NCBI GenBank assembly: GCA_023078685.1
Contig: JALGAS010000001.1
Coordinates: forward strand, 4,030,001 to 4,094,000
Length of the DNA: 64,000 bases
DNA from: Neopestalotiopsis rosae
Taxonomy: Eukaryota > Ascomycota > Sordariomycetes > Amphisphaeriales > Sporocadaceae
Reading direction: 5' to 3'
Every line of letters starts with the position of its first letter. The stretch's first letter is position 1. The notes beneath the pieces are model-generated. The model saw only the letters and a program-made list of their open reading frames with translations, was not told where the DNA came from and made no database searches. Below are positions 36,999 through 48,097 of the stretch, one piece after another. Made by a program: the position numbers and the translations under genes.

Positions 36999-38804
36999 AT
37001 GGTTGGCCGCGTATGGTCGCTCCTATGGGCTTCTGCCGTATACAGCCAGACTGCAACAACAGCATGGGAATTCGTTGCGAGCCCAGCGTTGGACGAGAAG
37101 CTTACGAGCCAGGACAAGGCAACAGTAGTAGCTTGTACGTTTAACTCAAGCACGAATAATGAAGCTTGGAACTTGGACATTACATTGGCTAATCATGTAC
37201 AGTTATCGATGTAGGTCAAACAAGGGCTGAAAAGCATGCGTCCATCTTCCCTTCAAAAGGCAAATTGCGGTTTTTGGTTGTTCATTGTTCGCTAACTGCT
37301 CCTTTTCATGTCTGTGCCAGCCTGCAACGTAAGACTTCCTGCCATGACCTGGTCAGACGCCACAAGCTGTACAGAGTATGTGCTGACAAGTAGAAATGTT
37401 GTCCGCGTCCAGTGCTGCGTCGAAAGCACTCGAACCGGCATGGCTCGAGGCTGAGTCCACTTCACTCACCACCTTTATAAGCATTGACTGCTCGGTACAG
37501 TCCGAGACCTGCCAGAAACACAATCCCCCGTCATCATCCAGCATTCAAATCTTCAGAGGAGGTAGCAGCATTGCAAACTATCGAGGTCCTCGTAGAGCAT
37601 CCAGGTAAGTGCCGGCCTTTGGCAGTCGGATTCCAATAACAGTATTGTAGCTGATTATCCGATATAGCATCACCAACTGGGTAAGGAGGGTGCTTCGACC
37701 GCTTGTCAGTGAGATCTCATCGGAATCCGAGAGCGATTTCGAGAACGTGGACGAAACAGTCTTCATTGCCCGCATCCACTCGGCAGATGGCGCCTCTCGG
37801 TCTGCCGTTGAGGAAATGGCGCGCAGATACTCCCAAGAGTTCACCTTTGGCGTCCTTGCCCAGCAGGAAGATCCGGGTTCAGTTCAGGATATGCCCGTAA
37901 TCAAGTGTCATAGATCTCTTGACCATGAAGTGAAGTCGCGTACCGGCCCCTTTGATTCGGCATCCTTGGAAGCGTTTGTGAAGGAGGCATCGGTATGTGA
38001 AGACACGACGGGATCCTCACATTTGAGCCAACCGATCAGCTAACAAGACATGAGCGTCCGACAATTGGTGAACTGTCCCCCGAAAATCATCAACGATTTC
38101 TTGATGTAAGCATTTCGACACTTTGGAGGATGGCTAAGAAAGCAAAGGAGGAGGAGTCATGAAGGGCCTTGCTAATACTGGTGTCCAGCGTGGTTGGCCA
38201 ATGGTATACGTCTTTGCAGCCACAGAGAGCGACCGAGCCGAGTTGAGGGAGACCCTGAGGAAAATGGCTAAAAGTTATTATGATTCCCTCACCATGGTGA
38301 CGGTGGACCCTCTCGACTTTCCCGAACTACCAGAGAAGTTGGGCCTCGAGCCCGGATCGTTCCCAGCGGGCGCCGTGCACCAACTGTCGAACGACCGAAT
38401 CTATCGATATCCAAAGGGGCAGGCAATCACTCCCAGCGCCTTGCAGAAATGGGGTCTTGATGTTTGGCAGGGGCGTGTCCGCCCGTGGAATCCAGCGTAG
38501 GTCACCCCTTAGGACTGCCATGTTTCTATCATCTGCCAGAGGCGTCGCCCATCTATTTCTATCACGTCCCGCCTCTACATGATCACCTCTACCAGCAATG
38601 ATTCTCGAGACATGCTCCCAGCCGCTGTGTAATGATTTGGTGCGATACTCTCACCTCAAGATGTTGCTGCTAACCTCGGAGTTATATAGTGGTTCCATGA
38701 CTGTGCCTGAGCCCGAGACTCAGGGCCGTATCAAATCATCGAGAAAAGTCTCCATCAAGGGTGGCTCTGGGATAAAAATCAACGTCGGTCGCGATGAGCT
38801 GTAG
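36999..38804 (+). CDS. PDI-like ER protein lacking the CxxC active site and second catalytic domain
   Basis: Eight exons give 380 aa: 36999-37134, 37203-37210, 37321-37328, 37413-37604, 37668-37992, 38055-38105, 38189-38496 and 38690-38804. All joins keep frame. Exons 2 and 3 are only 8 nt each, and skipping both breaks frame. The first three introns and the fifth to seventh carry CTAAC, CTAAT or CTGAC branch motifs. A signal peptide (about residues 1-17) precedes a thioredoxin-like a domain (WEFVASPALDEKL, then FIDPATAASKALEPAW, IDCSVQSETC, IQIFRGG and NYRGPRRASS). Next come b and b' domains (RPTIGELSPENHQRF, then RGWPMVYVFAATES, FPELPEKLGLEPG). Where PDI has C-G-H-C this protein has T51-A-A-S54. 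The a' domain is missing: after b' there is a short basic tail ending RDEL, resembling HDEL/KDEL retention. I infer an ER-lumen, redox-inactive chaperone-like protein or a decaying paralogue. The last exon is the least certain. Confidence 0.75.
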
Positions 38805-39725
38805 TCGAGGGGGGGAACGGAGCGAAAATTCACCTCAACTAAGCAAATACGGTCATGTAAATTGAGGCGCTCAGGAGTCCGCAAGTCGGATCATTTCTTA
38901 CTCATGTTATCCCTCCAGTCTCAATAACACAGTCAAGAATAAGTTGCATGATCTATTTCCGTGCGGACAACGCGAATTATGACGTAGTCTCTGCCTTCTC
39001 TCGCTCATCAATAGCGACGCCGTCGAAATTGATGGCTGCCAGAGATCTGTGAAAGAAGGACAGGTAGTGGTAAATACACCGTTACAAGCACATGATGGGC
39101 AGAAGAATGTACTTCGATATTATTTTCCTCAACGGATCATACTGGATATGAGCTCACTTGTAAGCCCCGGCTACCACGGGACTATCTAACCTGACTGATC
39201 TACATTCATGGCCACCGCTGGCCGCAGATCTCGCTTTCAAGAACAGTTGGTCCATTGATAGGATTATCCGTCGCATATCTCTGATCACATGCCAGTGAAG
39301 ATATGGGAGCTGCCAAAGATCGAGCCAGCTGCAGAGTGTGAGACGAAACCGTCCATTGCGAGCTCGCTTTGATCCGTAGCCTACCTGAGAGGAATGAACG
39401 CACCGCCTTGTATAGGAGGAGGCGCACTCTCGATATTATGGACAAGTGGGCTGGGACAGTCAAAGTCCAAGGTAGCTAGCTCGTCCGCATGTGTCATATT
39501 GTAGTAAACATTGGTGCGAGTGCCGTTTACCTTTGGTTCATGCTGGAACTGATCCTGGACTTTGCTCAAGCTGCCACTGCCACGGGAGGCCTATCGAGAG
39601 ATGCAATGCCATCAAGCTTCCCACGTTTGATGGTATGAAGCCAAGTACATGGGCGCTCTCACCCGTCAGGCTCTCTTTCTCCTTGAGATGATTTCGTGGT
39701 GCAAAGTGACAGTAGATGCAGTACA
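38805..39725. other. Intergenic region between convergent genes, no gene supported
   Basis: This holds the 3' sides of the PDI-like gene and RCM1. No open frame here has a recognisable domain. Confidence 0.6.
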
Positions 39726-41454
39726 TCAGTCTTCAAAGCCTCCCCACTCGTCGTCCTCGTCATCGTTACTGCCAGCCTCTTCTTCACCGACTGTCTCCTG
39801 GATTTGCGGTGCTACGGAATACGGCTCCTTCACATCGTCGGCGTTGGCTAGCGATTCATCACGAATGAACGCAGCCACAAAGAAACCCATGACGCCCCGG
39901 CCGTCGTCTCGGTACGTGCGTATGCAGGCATCTGCAATCGTCTCGTTGCCATGAGCCGCATCAACAGAGCCTCGGACCGGCCAATCTTTCATGCCGCTGA
40001 CTTGTTGGTCCCGGGTCAAGATGCGCCACCCTCGTGCTCTTGCAATATCAGACTGCAAAGCCTTGACAACCACTTCCTCGTTTTCCTGAGCGTGGATTGA
40101 ACAGGTCGAGTACGTTATCCTCTTGGCCGAGGGGAATTTGAATGCATGCTGCAGTAGTATGAGTTGGAACGATGATAGCTGGTCAAGTCGGGAGAGTAGT
40201 TCTTGCTCAGAGGTGATGACAGTCTGTTTCCCGTCGTCATCGACCATGATCTGTTCATCCGCACCCGAAGAAGTTTCGTCGTCGGCCTTGCGCTTGCGCT
40301 TCCGGTTCTGGTTCTTTCCAGACTTTGGTTCCGCAAAGCCGCTGGGACCAGGGAGATGAATGGGAGGCAAGCCCTCTCGGTCAACGATGCCGCTGCCCGA
40401 GCAACTGGGATCCAAAAGCAAGCAGCCCACGTCTCGGTAGAGCTTGGCATCGGGATCAACTCTGAGAAAGTCTTGCTTTGGTGTGATGTCTATGATTTCA
40501 TCACCTCCAGCCAAGGTCACCATGGTCTGCAGAGTCTTGGCCCGATGCCCGTTGCGCTCAAAGGCAAAGACCTTGGGAGTTTCTCCCTCTGGCACTGGAG
40601 TGCGGGACGAGAGTATGGCGGCGAGATGAGTCGTCTTGTTTCCCGGGGCGGCACATGAGTCAATGACATGGCCATCTGCTAATAGGGGATCCAGTAGATA
40701 GGCTGGGAAACAGGAAGCCTTGTCCTGGAGAATGATGGCTCCCGATTTGTATGCACTCGTCTTGAGAACCTCAAAGCCAGGTGACACAGCCACAAGGTTT
40801 GGGACGTGTTCGTCAATGTACAAATTGTGACCAATGGCGGAAGCGACCTCTCCGATTGCGTTCACTCTGGTAAAATCTTTAAAGGTGGTGTTGAGTTGAT
40901 GATCCAAGGTGGTCTTTAGGGCATTGACCCGGATCCAGCGAGGGTATCTCGGCGATGCTTCCGCATAGGCAGTTTCGACCTGTACGCGAAGGGCATCAAG
41001 CGACGCTGCCTTTCTCCTCAAACGGACTCGCGTGAGCTCCGCGCTGAGCCGTGTCTTGTGTCGCTCCACGCAGAGCCTGAGCCCATGTGAAGCAGGCAGA
41101 GCTACGCCACCCTTGGACAGGAGCAAGTCATGGACAAGGAGTAGACTGAGTATAGGAGTCAACTAGGTATTAGGAGTCAGTAACATGTTCACAGATGGAA
41201 AAGACGAAGACAAACTTCTGGACAGGATAGGACACATTAAGATAGATACTTGCCTTGCGCTCCAGCCGTAGGATGCCTGCAGTGTCAATAACCTCCTTGA
41301 GTACAGCGCTCCACTTGCATGTCTCTGCAGCCAATGCGTAAATCTGTTGAGGGGGGGATTTGTGATCCTTCTTGCCAAAAACGCGACTCTTGAGGTTGCC
41401 ACCGGCGTCTGCTGGGATGGACAAGATGTCCGCCGTTTCGTGATACAAGGACAT
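39726..41454 (-). CDS. RCM1: rRNA (cytosine-C5)-methyltransferase Rcm1/NSUN5
   Basis: Two exons, 41454-41254 and 41162-39726, give 545 aa. The 91-bp intron is phase 0 and uses a GC donor (AAG then GCAAGT) with a TAG acceptor. Without it the N-terminal LERK and following LTPILSLLLVHDLL do not join as they do in NSUN5. The protein has an N-terminal region starting MSLYHETADIL, then the SAM-dependent Rossmann fold: DSCAAPGNKTTHLAA (motif I), LLLDPSCSGSG (motif IV with a Cys), and ITYSTCSIHAQENEE (motif VI with the catalytic-type TC). A charged insert of about 60 residues (KNQNRKRKRKADDE and following acidic stretch) separates motif IV from later helices. Rcm1/NSUN5 methylates one cytosine of 25S/28S rRNA in the nucleolus. 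The C-terminus is acidic (NDDEDDEWGGFED). The ATG at 41454 is the first in the frame; the frame upstream has only non-ATG starts. Confidence 0.93.
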
Positions 41455-42409
41455 GGTGCTTGCTCTTGTCGTTGCTGTCACCACGACAGGATTTTCCGAT
41501 GTCTTTATACACGTTCTCCGTCTCTTTCCTCAAACGGGGAGACTTGATCCCAAGCAAGATCCAAGAAACGAGAAGAAGCGACACCCTTGGAAAGATAGGC
41601 CAACACTCCAGATATTGTGCCCAGATCAAATAGTGAAGTTATGTATCATTACGTGGTTTGCGAAAATCCATGTACTTCGTTTTCCTGAGAAAATTCAATA
41701 GAGCGAGCCAACGCACTGACCACTACCTAGTTGGGACATCCACCAAAGGCTAGGTACATAGGTAGGTCCCGGCACAGGCCTTTGCTATAGATATAGAGAG
41801 TTGACAACGTATAATTGAATCATACGCTTTTCACTCGGACAATGACTTTTATTCAGCTTTATCTCTATGAGACATGATAATTTCCAGGTGTCATGTCTCA
41901 CAGGTTTCCATGAATCCCGCTTGCGGCCGGCTCAATTATCAAGAATCTATTCCCTTTTCTTCAAATCCTTACATCGATTGTTTGTAGTATCATTGTGGTA
42001 TTGCTAAGAAATATCTTTATTTTGAATATTTACCATGCAGTAAAAAACCAAGTAAAATATAATGGCAATGCTCTGCTTGCACCACTCCAAGGCGGGCAAG
42101 CATCTAGATACATCAGAGATCAGTGCCAGATCAAGCATGCCCAGAGAAAGTAAGTAAGTGATAGCCTTGTGATATATGTGCCGAGAGAAGAATGATATCA
42201 AACTGCCAACCAAGGCCGACCCAAAAGTAACTGTCATTTCATCGCGTCGTGAGAGGGATATTCCAATAAAAACAGAACCCCAGTTGCCATTCCTCCCAGT
42301 GTACCTTTTCTTTGACTCCCCTCCTTATCTAAAGAGACCATGTGTAACCTCTCCCAAAAAAAAAAAGCAAAAATTTATACACTAGAATCAGAAGATATCA
42401 TCTAGGCGC
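41455..42409. other. Intergenic region, no gene supported
   Basis: This lies between the RCM1 start and the DUF1996 stop, both on the minus strand. It is AT-rich, with a TAGGTACATAGGTAGG cluster near 41752-41767. It should hold the RCM1 promoter. Confidence 0.6.
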
Positions 42410-44039
42410 TCAGTGATGAAAGTGGCCAGAGCGTCTGTGGCGGGCAATGTGTCCGGCGTGTTGTTCCTGGCGCTTGACTGGCGCAGTCTCCTCGACCCAG
42501 ACGGTCATGGTCTCGGTAGCAGTGACAATATCCCAGACGGTGCTGACACCGGTATTGTAGCCAGCATTGTTGGCAACGGCAGTGACGGCGGCCTCGGTGG
42601 GCACGGTAGCGGCAGCCTCGGTAGATGAAGAAGAGGCCTTGCCCTTCTTTCCGTCCAGATTGGCCAGAGACACGGCAGCATAGGTGCTTGTCTCTTCTTG
42701 TGCGCTGCTAGCAGAGGTGCTGCTCGACTTGGCAGAAGACGCCGCCGTTGTCGCGTAGTCTGCGGCACTGCTGCTGCTCGACGCATCCGTGCCACTGTCA
42801 CTTGATCCGCCAAAGCTCCAGCCAGTCACTGGGTTGTCACCAGGGAGCGCCGTCAAAGCCCCGGTCAGACTCAGTAGTTCCACAACAGGCGAGCTGATCT
42901 TGCAGTCCTTGTTGTCGTTGAGACCACCAATAATGTTGTCGCACGTGTCCATGCCAATATCTCCAGCGTTGCAATCCTTAATAATGCCATTGAGCGTAGG
43001 CAAGTCCCAACCGGCAATGAAGTCGCCGTGGAGACTGTATCCAGTAGCATCACCGTTGGACAGGACAAAGGGCTGGGTCTTGCCATCAGGAGTCCACAGG
43101 TCATCAAACATGGGCGTGTTCCAGTAGAGCTCATAAAAGATGTGAGGGACATGAATCCAACCATCAGGACAGTTCTGCTTGAAGTTGGTAATGGTGGGCC
43201 AAGCCATGTTGTTCTTGTAGTCGTCCAATCCCGCGTCGGGGTTGTAGCAGGAAGGAAAGTGAATGTCTGCCCGCAGAGGAGAGGCGTATCCATCGCACGG
43301 GTAGAGAGGGAAACCAGCTCCAGCACCCTTGTTCTGGGGGTCTTGCATTCCGGCCGACGTTCCATCCGAGTCTGCCGGGTAGGAAGGAGGGTCGTAGCTG
43401 GTGCGCGGACAGGTGAACTGGATGTTCTGAATGGGGCCGGCGTCGGGATCCAGGTTGCTTCCACCACCAAAGGCGGGAGGGTCTCTAGTCTTGGCGTCGC
43501 CGGTGAACATCTTGAGGCCGACGGGGAATGCCACAGTATCATCATCCGTTGGCTCGAAGCTAAGGGCCAAAAGTTCAGTCCACTGTTCTAGATCATGACA
43601 CAGGTCGCGGTGCAAAATACTTACAAGTAGTAGACATTCATGTAAAACAGGGGCACTTTGGTGAAAGTGCCGTTGTTGGGGTCACGAAAGTAGACCTGAG
43701 GAGCCCAGTAGTTGCTCTTGTCGTTCTTGATCTTGGCAGTCGTGCAGGTCGAGTCCAGAAGCTGATCGCCTTCAACAGTCGTGCCAAAGCTGCTTCCGCC
43801 CACTTCAACATGTGTTAGTAAAAGCTTGTCGTCGGGCATATCAAACAATCAGGAAGGGAGCACGTACTGATACCGTGAAAATGGCTGGCAGCAGTGCCCG
43901 GGCTGACGATGGGGTCGACTCTTCCTTCAGTCATGAACCCATCTCCGTCAAAGCGAAGAACGGCAAAAGTCCTTTCGGGTTGGGCGGCAGCGGCCAAGGT
44001 GGCCAAGGATGACAGTAAACCTGCTGTAGTGGTCTTCAT
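42410..44039 (-). CDS. Secreted DUF1996-domain protein with Ser/Ala-rich tail
   Basis: Three exons, 44039-43868, 43802-43625 and 43559-42410, give 499 aa. Both introns are 65 bp (GTACGT and GTAAGT donors; the first has TACTAAC before its acceptor). A signal peptide (MKTTTAGLLSSLATLAAAA) is followed by the DUF1996 domain at about residues 32-330. Its marks include RVDPIVSPGTAASHFHGIMGGSSF, CTTAKIKNDKSNYWAPQVYF, FYMNVYYFF, CPDGWIHVPHIFYELYW, and later GYSLHGDFIAGWD. The tail (about residues 370-499) is Ser/Ala/Thr-rich and ends His-rich (GHIARHRRSGHFHH). No GPI signal is visible. DUF1996 proteins are secreted fungal and oomycete proteins of unknown biochemistry, and I assign no activity. About 4 kb of gene-free DNA lies upstream. 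Confidence 0.88.
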
Positions 44040-45591
44040 TGTTGCGAGTCTTTGGAGGCAGTGTGAGCGTCTAGTGTAGTCAAGCGAATGTATGTCTGTG
44101 TGGGCGCAATAGTAATGCCTGGTTTGATTCTACGTAATGTAAGATGTCGTGAGGAATATAAGGGTGATTCCGGAGCACCAGTGGTCAAGTGAAAGAAGAA
44201 GGTAAAGATTCGTGTATATGGATTTCGAATTTCCAATTTGCTTGGTTTACTCGAGAGTGAGCAATCAGTGAATGACGATGGGAAAATCGGAATGACAAGA
44301 ATTGTTGTCAAGCCCACGACACCTGTCAAGGCGAGAGAAATGAATGAACAAACAAAGATGGGACGGACTCAGCCGGGAGAAAGATTGTATGGTAACAAGA
44401 AACGACAACAAGGAGTGGTGAACAAGGCGAGCAGAGTTGGATGGGCAGCAGGCGGCAATATGTATCAACGAGGATTTCCCCTTCATTGTCCTTGTCGAAG
44501 CGCCTTGCGGTCCAAGCCAATCTCTCGAGGCCCAGACTGGCCAGACCCTCTGGGCTTGCTGGGTATACTGTGTAGATCCACAAAAGTGTATTTATCCCTG
44601 TCGACATCGGCTTATACTGTGGAGCTGAAGAGGTGATCCAGGAACCATACGTCAAGGTGCCTGATTGCCTACAGACAAACTGGGTATGGGAGGGCGATAC
44701 AGTTTGTGCAGAGTTGTAAGCCCCCTTGGACAAGCAGCAATACCTTACCTAGTGTAGGTAGGTGGTGTACACTACTCCTGGCCTAGATATAGCCACACAT
44801 ATGCAATGTAACCCCATGCTCGGCGCTCGTCGCTCGACACACCAAACACAACCCACTTTCAGCGAAGAAAACACGAGAGGCGTCTGTTCGTAGTGTGAGT
44901 GGCTCGTGGCTCGGGGCTCGTTTCTTGGGCTGCCACTCTGCTCTGCCTTGATTCCGTGTGCCATGTGTATCTGGTCTTTTTTCACCCACCCACAAACAAA
45001 AGGAAAAGCAAAGAATGGAAGAAGAAGAAAATAGACTGTATGCAAATACAATTGTGTGGGTGCTTTCGTTTGTCTATTGCCTTGCTGCTAGCCGCCCCCT
45101 CCCCTTCTCACCTATGAATAAATGTTTATTGAGCATGTGTACGAAGTAGATGGATGGTCAACTTTACCTTTGTCGCGCGATCGATACCGCGCGGCTGGAT
45201 GTTGTACAGACCAACCGGATCTGCTATGTAGTAGGTATGTCATTTGCAGCTACGTACCTAAATCTATTATGCTTGGGTGGTTGAACAACGCAGGCATATT
45301 TCTTTCCTGTCTGTTCAAATTAGCTGTTGAGAACCTGAAACTCGGAAGCACTAGAATTTCTCTGTCACTTGACGAAAGAAGCAAATGTTTGTGTGCTTAA
45401 AGAAGAGGGGGAGCAGCTAAAATACTAGATAGACAGGGATGAAATTCTTCTTTGCTCCTGAACTAGACAGACTACCGACTACATACCATACTACATAGTA
45501 CTGTGGTATGTACCTTGATCGCAGGAATTAGCCATCCGCCTGCCCTGCCGCCTCGCCCGCCGCCCTGGCCCCAGGCACAGGATTCCGGATG

Positions 45592-45618
45592 ATCCAGGAA
45601 CGCCAGGAACGCCAGGAA
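45592..45618. repeat. 9-bp tandem repeat, three units
   Basis: The words CCAGGAACG, CCAGGAACG and CCAGGAACA follow one another directly in intergenic DNA. Confidence 0.7.
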
Positions 45619-47004
45619 CAAGATTCGTTCTTGCGTTATTTGGGATGAAAAGAGGGGAGGGGAAGGGGCACAGGCTTGTTTGGCTTGATAGGGTCTCCAT
45701 TATAATCCCAGTAGACTAACCGCTCGTTCCGTCGTGTTTCCATCCTTTTGGACGATTCGTTTACCCGCCGGATCGAATCAGATGGCGACAAGGAAGCAGA
45801 GCCGAGAGGCGCCAAGGTCATCGGCTGCAACGCTAGCATTTGTGGCTTTCTCTTGAGACGCTGAACTTTTGAAAGGATGCGCGCGGGCGGCATTCACAAG
45901 CCAGGGTATTGACATACATAGTATTCCCCTACAGTACGTGAGTAGATGGGTTTGTAGTTTGGGAATAATTTTCATGAAAAGATGCGGATTCTGAGGCCCC
46001 TCCTCAATCTGTGCTCGAGTGTCTGCAATGTTCACAGGCACCTGGACATGTCAACCGACTGAATTCTCAGTTTCTCTTTGGCCCCCTGAACACCCAATAA
46101 ACTCTGGCCCCACTGAATAAGGATGAAGTCCATACTATGTAGATGCGTCAAGTAGATCCAAGGGCATTCATTGTCTCTATCAATAGCAGCAGTATTTGAC
46201 TTGAGCCTGACAACCATTTTATTCCCCCGATTTATCATCTGAGATGGGAAACATATTTTTGACTCCTTCATGGTAAGGGGGGCAAGGGGCGGGAAATATT
46301 TCAGCTTACACCCTTGGCCGCCGACTGTCATCCAAAGAAACATACTGGGTCCCCCTGCAAGCCCTAGAAACCACCCATGTACTCGCATGGATTCTGACAA
46401 GTCAGCGTTCAAGAAGCGCGAGGATTGGAGGGTCAAGGAATGGGCAGGGAAAAAAAAAAAGCAAAAATAGGAAAATGAAACAGAAAAGTTTATCGGTATT
46501 CACGATTCATTCACAAGCACAGAAGAAATTACAAAGGTATTCGACGGACTGTGGGATGCTCAGGGAGCGAAACGCACCAAACACCTAGCGCATCGTATTA
46601 GCAGACCCAAGAAGGGGGCTCAGAGGGCCGCTGTTGGTGAACGGGACGCTTGAACCGTCTCGTGGGTTCAAGGCAACCTTCGACGAGGTTCATGCAATTT
46701 CAACGTGGCTAACCTAGTTCATTAGTTGGTAGATTAGTGTTATATATAGATTTATGCTTCTCTTTTGATCTATTCCCACGAGGAAAACGGAATACATACC
46801 ACGCGGTATATTCACTATAAGTCTCTGTACCCGGCCGTGTCAATCCGATTAACCGGACCTCGCCCGGTCGGACCAAAGTGCCGGGACCATATGATTTACA
46901 TCCAAGACACGGACAACCTGAGGCTCTTAGCAAAGTCGATAATTGTGCCCAGTGGCTTGGTACTTGCTCTGATAATATCAGGTTGTCTGTCTGTACGGCG
47001 CACA

Positions 47005-47035
47005 TTACTGCGCACATCTCTGCGCACATCTCTGC
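47005..47035. repeat. GCGCACATCTCT short tandem repeat
   Basis: GCGCACATTACT, GCGCACATCTCT and GCGCACATCTCT occur in succession. They lie inside the long uncharacterised open frame at 46765-47958. Confidence 0.7.
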
Positions 47036-48097
47036 CGTTTCCCACTCAACACATACTTGCTAAAGAGTATACAATGGCGCCATGTGTATTCATCCGTGAC
47101 AGGCGGCTTCATTGCCAGGGCCTTATCCGGCGTCTTATGTCTCGGGTCGTCAGCCGGACTCCGGGCAACGAGCTAGCAAACACCTGTTGTACCATGATTT
47201 GCATGCATGTCTGTGTTGTCGCTTCTTTATCATTGTGCCGATTCGCGGATCTTACAGGGGCCAGAGTTGATCCTCGACGTGGAAGGGAGTGGATGGCCAG
47301 GTTGATTGCAATATGCCAAATTCTCCTTCGTCCAGGCACACGTGCGTGCGAAACACAACTTCCGTGGCATCTCGGACAGAAGGGGGGGGATGCTACTACG
47401 GATAAGCTCAAAGGCGGCATTGTGTCTCGTTACTCGCACACGTGCTCTTCCTTCTGCCAGGCCAGGAGCACGCGAAGAAAGTCGTCATGTCACACAATAC
47501 CATACTGTGCGTGCCGTGGATTGAACTTTGCATCGCCTGGCTTTGAAAATATAAACATACCTGCCACCATTGTCCTCTTTGAATTTTCTTATTCTTCTCT
47601 TCTTCTGCCGCCTCTGCCATCCTATTACTGTTACTGTGGCCACTGTCACACGCTTCCAAGGCACAGCTACCAAGGTACTATGCACTGTCGCTTTTTAGGC
47701 TGCTTAATATGCGAAGCTTTTATGATGCGACTGCAGAGATCGCCACGAGCAGCGCACATGTTGTGGCTGAATTTGACCAGTAATGCGATGTGTCGCTCGG
47801 GGGCTTTCACTTTGATACTATTCGCCATGTGGCGGAAGGCCATGGTCAGGTTGTACACTCCAACGGCCGTACGGTGTCTGGACTTCTGCAGCGAAAATAC
47901 GGGACAAATGAGAAAACTTCGAAGTACTGGGGAGCTTCTTGTTTATGATCGTCCATGACCACTCCCTGAGCACATGTCTAGTGACCACTGAAGGGCAGAT
48001 TGATAACAGCCATTCTTGCTTTCGTATCTTGCTTTCTACATGCAAGCCGGCTTGAACTTGACTATCGAAAACAGCATGCAACCATCTGAGCCAATGC

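Larger units (their letters stand above)
44040..48097. other. Gene-poor 4 kb stretch
   Basis: The left end should be the DUF1996 promoter. The region contains three tandem copies of a CCAGGAACG-like 9-mer near 45592-45618 and a GCGCACATCTCT tandem near 47000-47035. One long plus-strand frame (46765-47958) is open for 397 codons but has no recognisable domain and begins at TTG; its first ATG comes about 40 codons later. I do not call it a gene (see findings). Confidence 0.5.

Noticed and set aside
42871..43591. Overlapping 187- to 224-codon frames within the DUF1996 gene
   Set aside because: They are other-frame shadows of the DUF1996 exon; the DUF1996 frame carries the conserved motifs.
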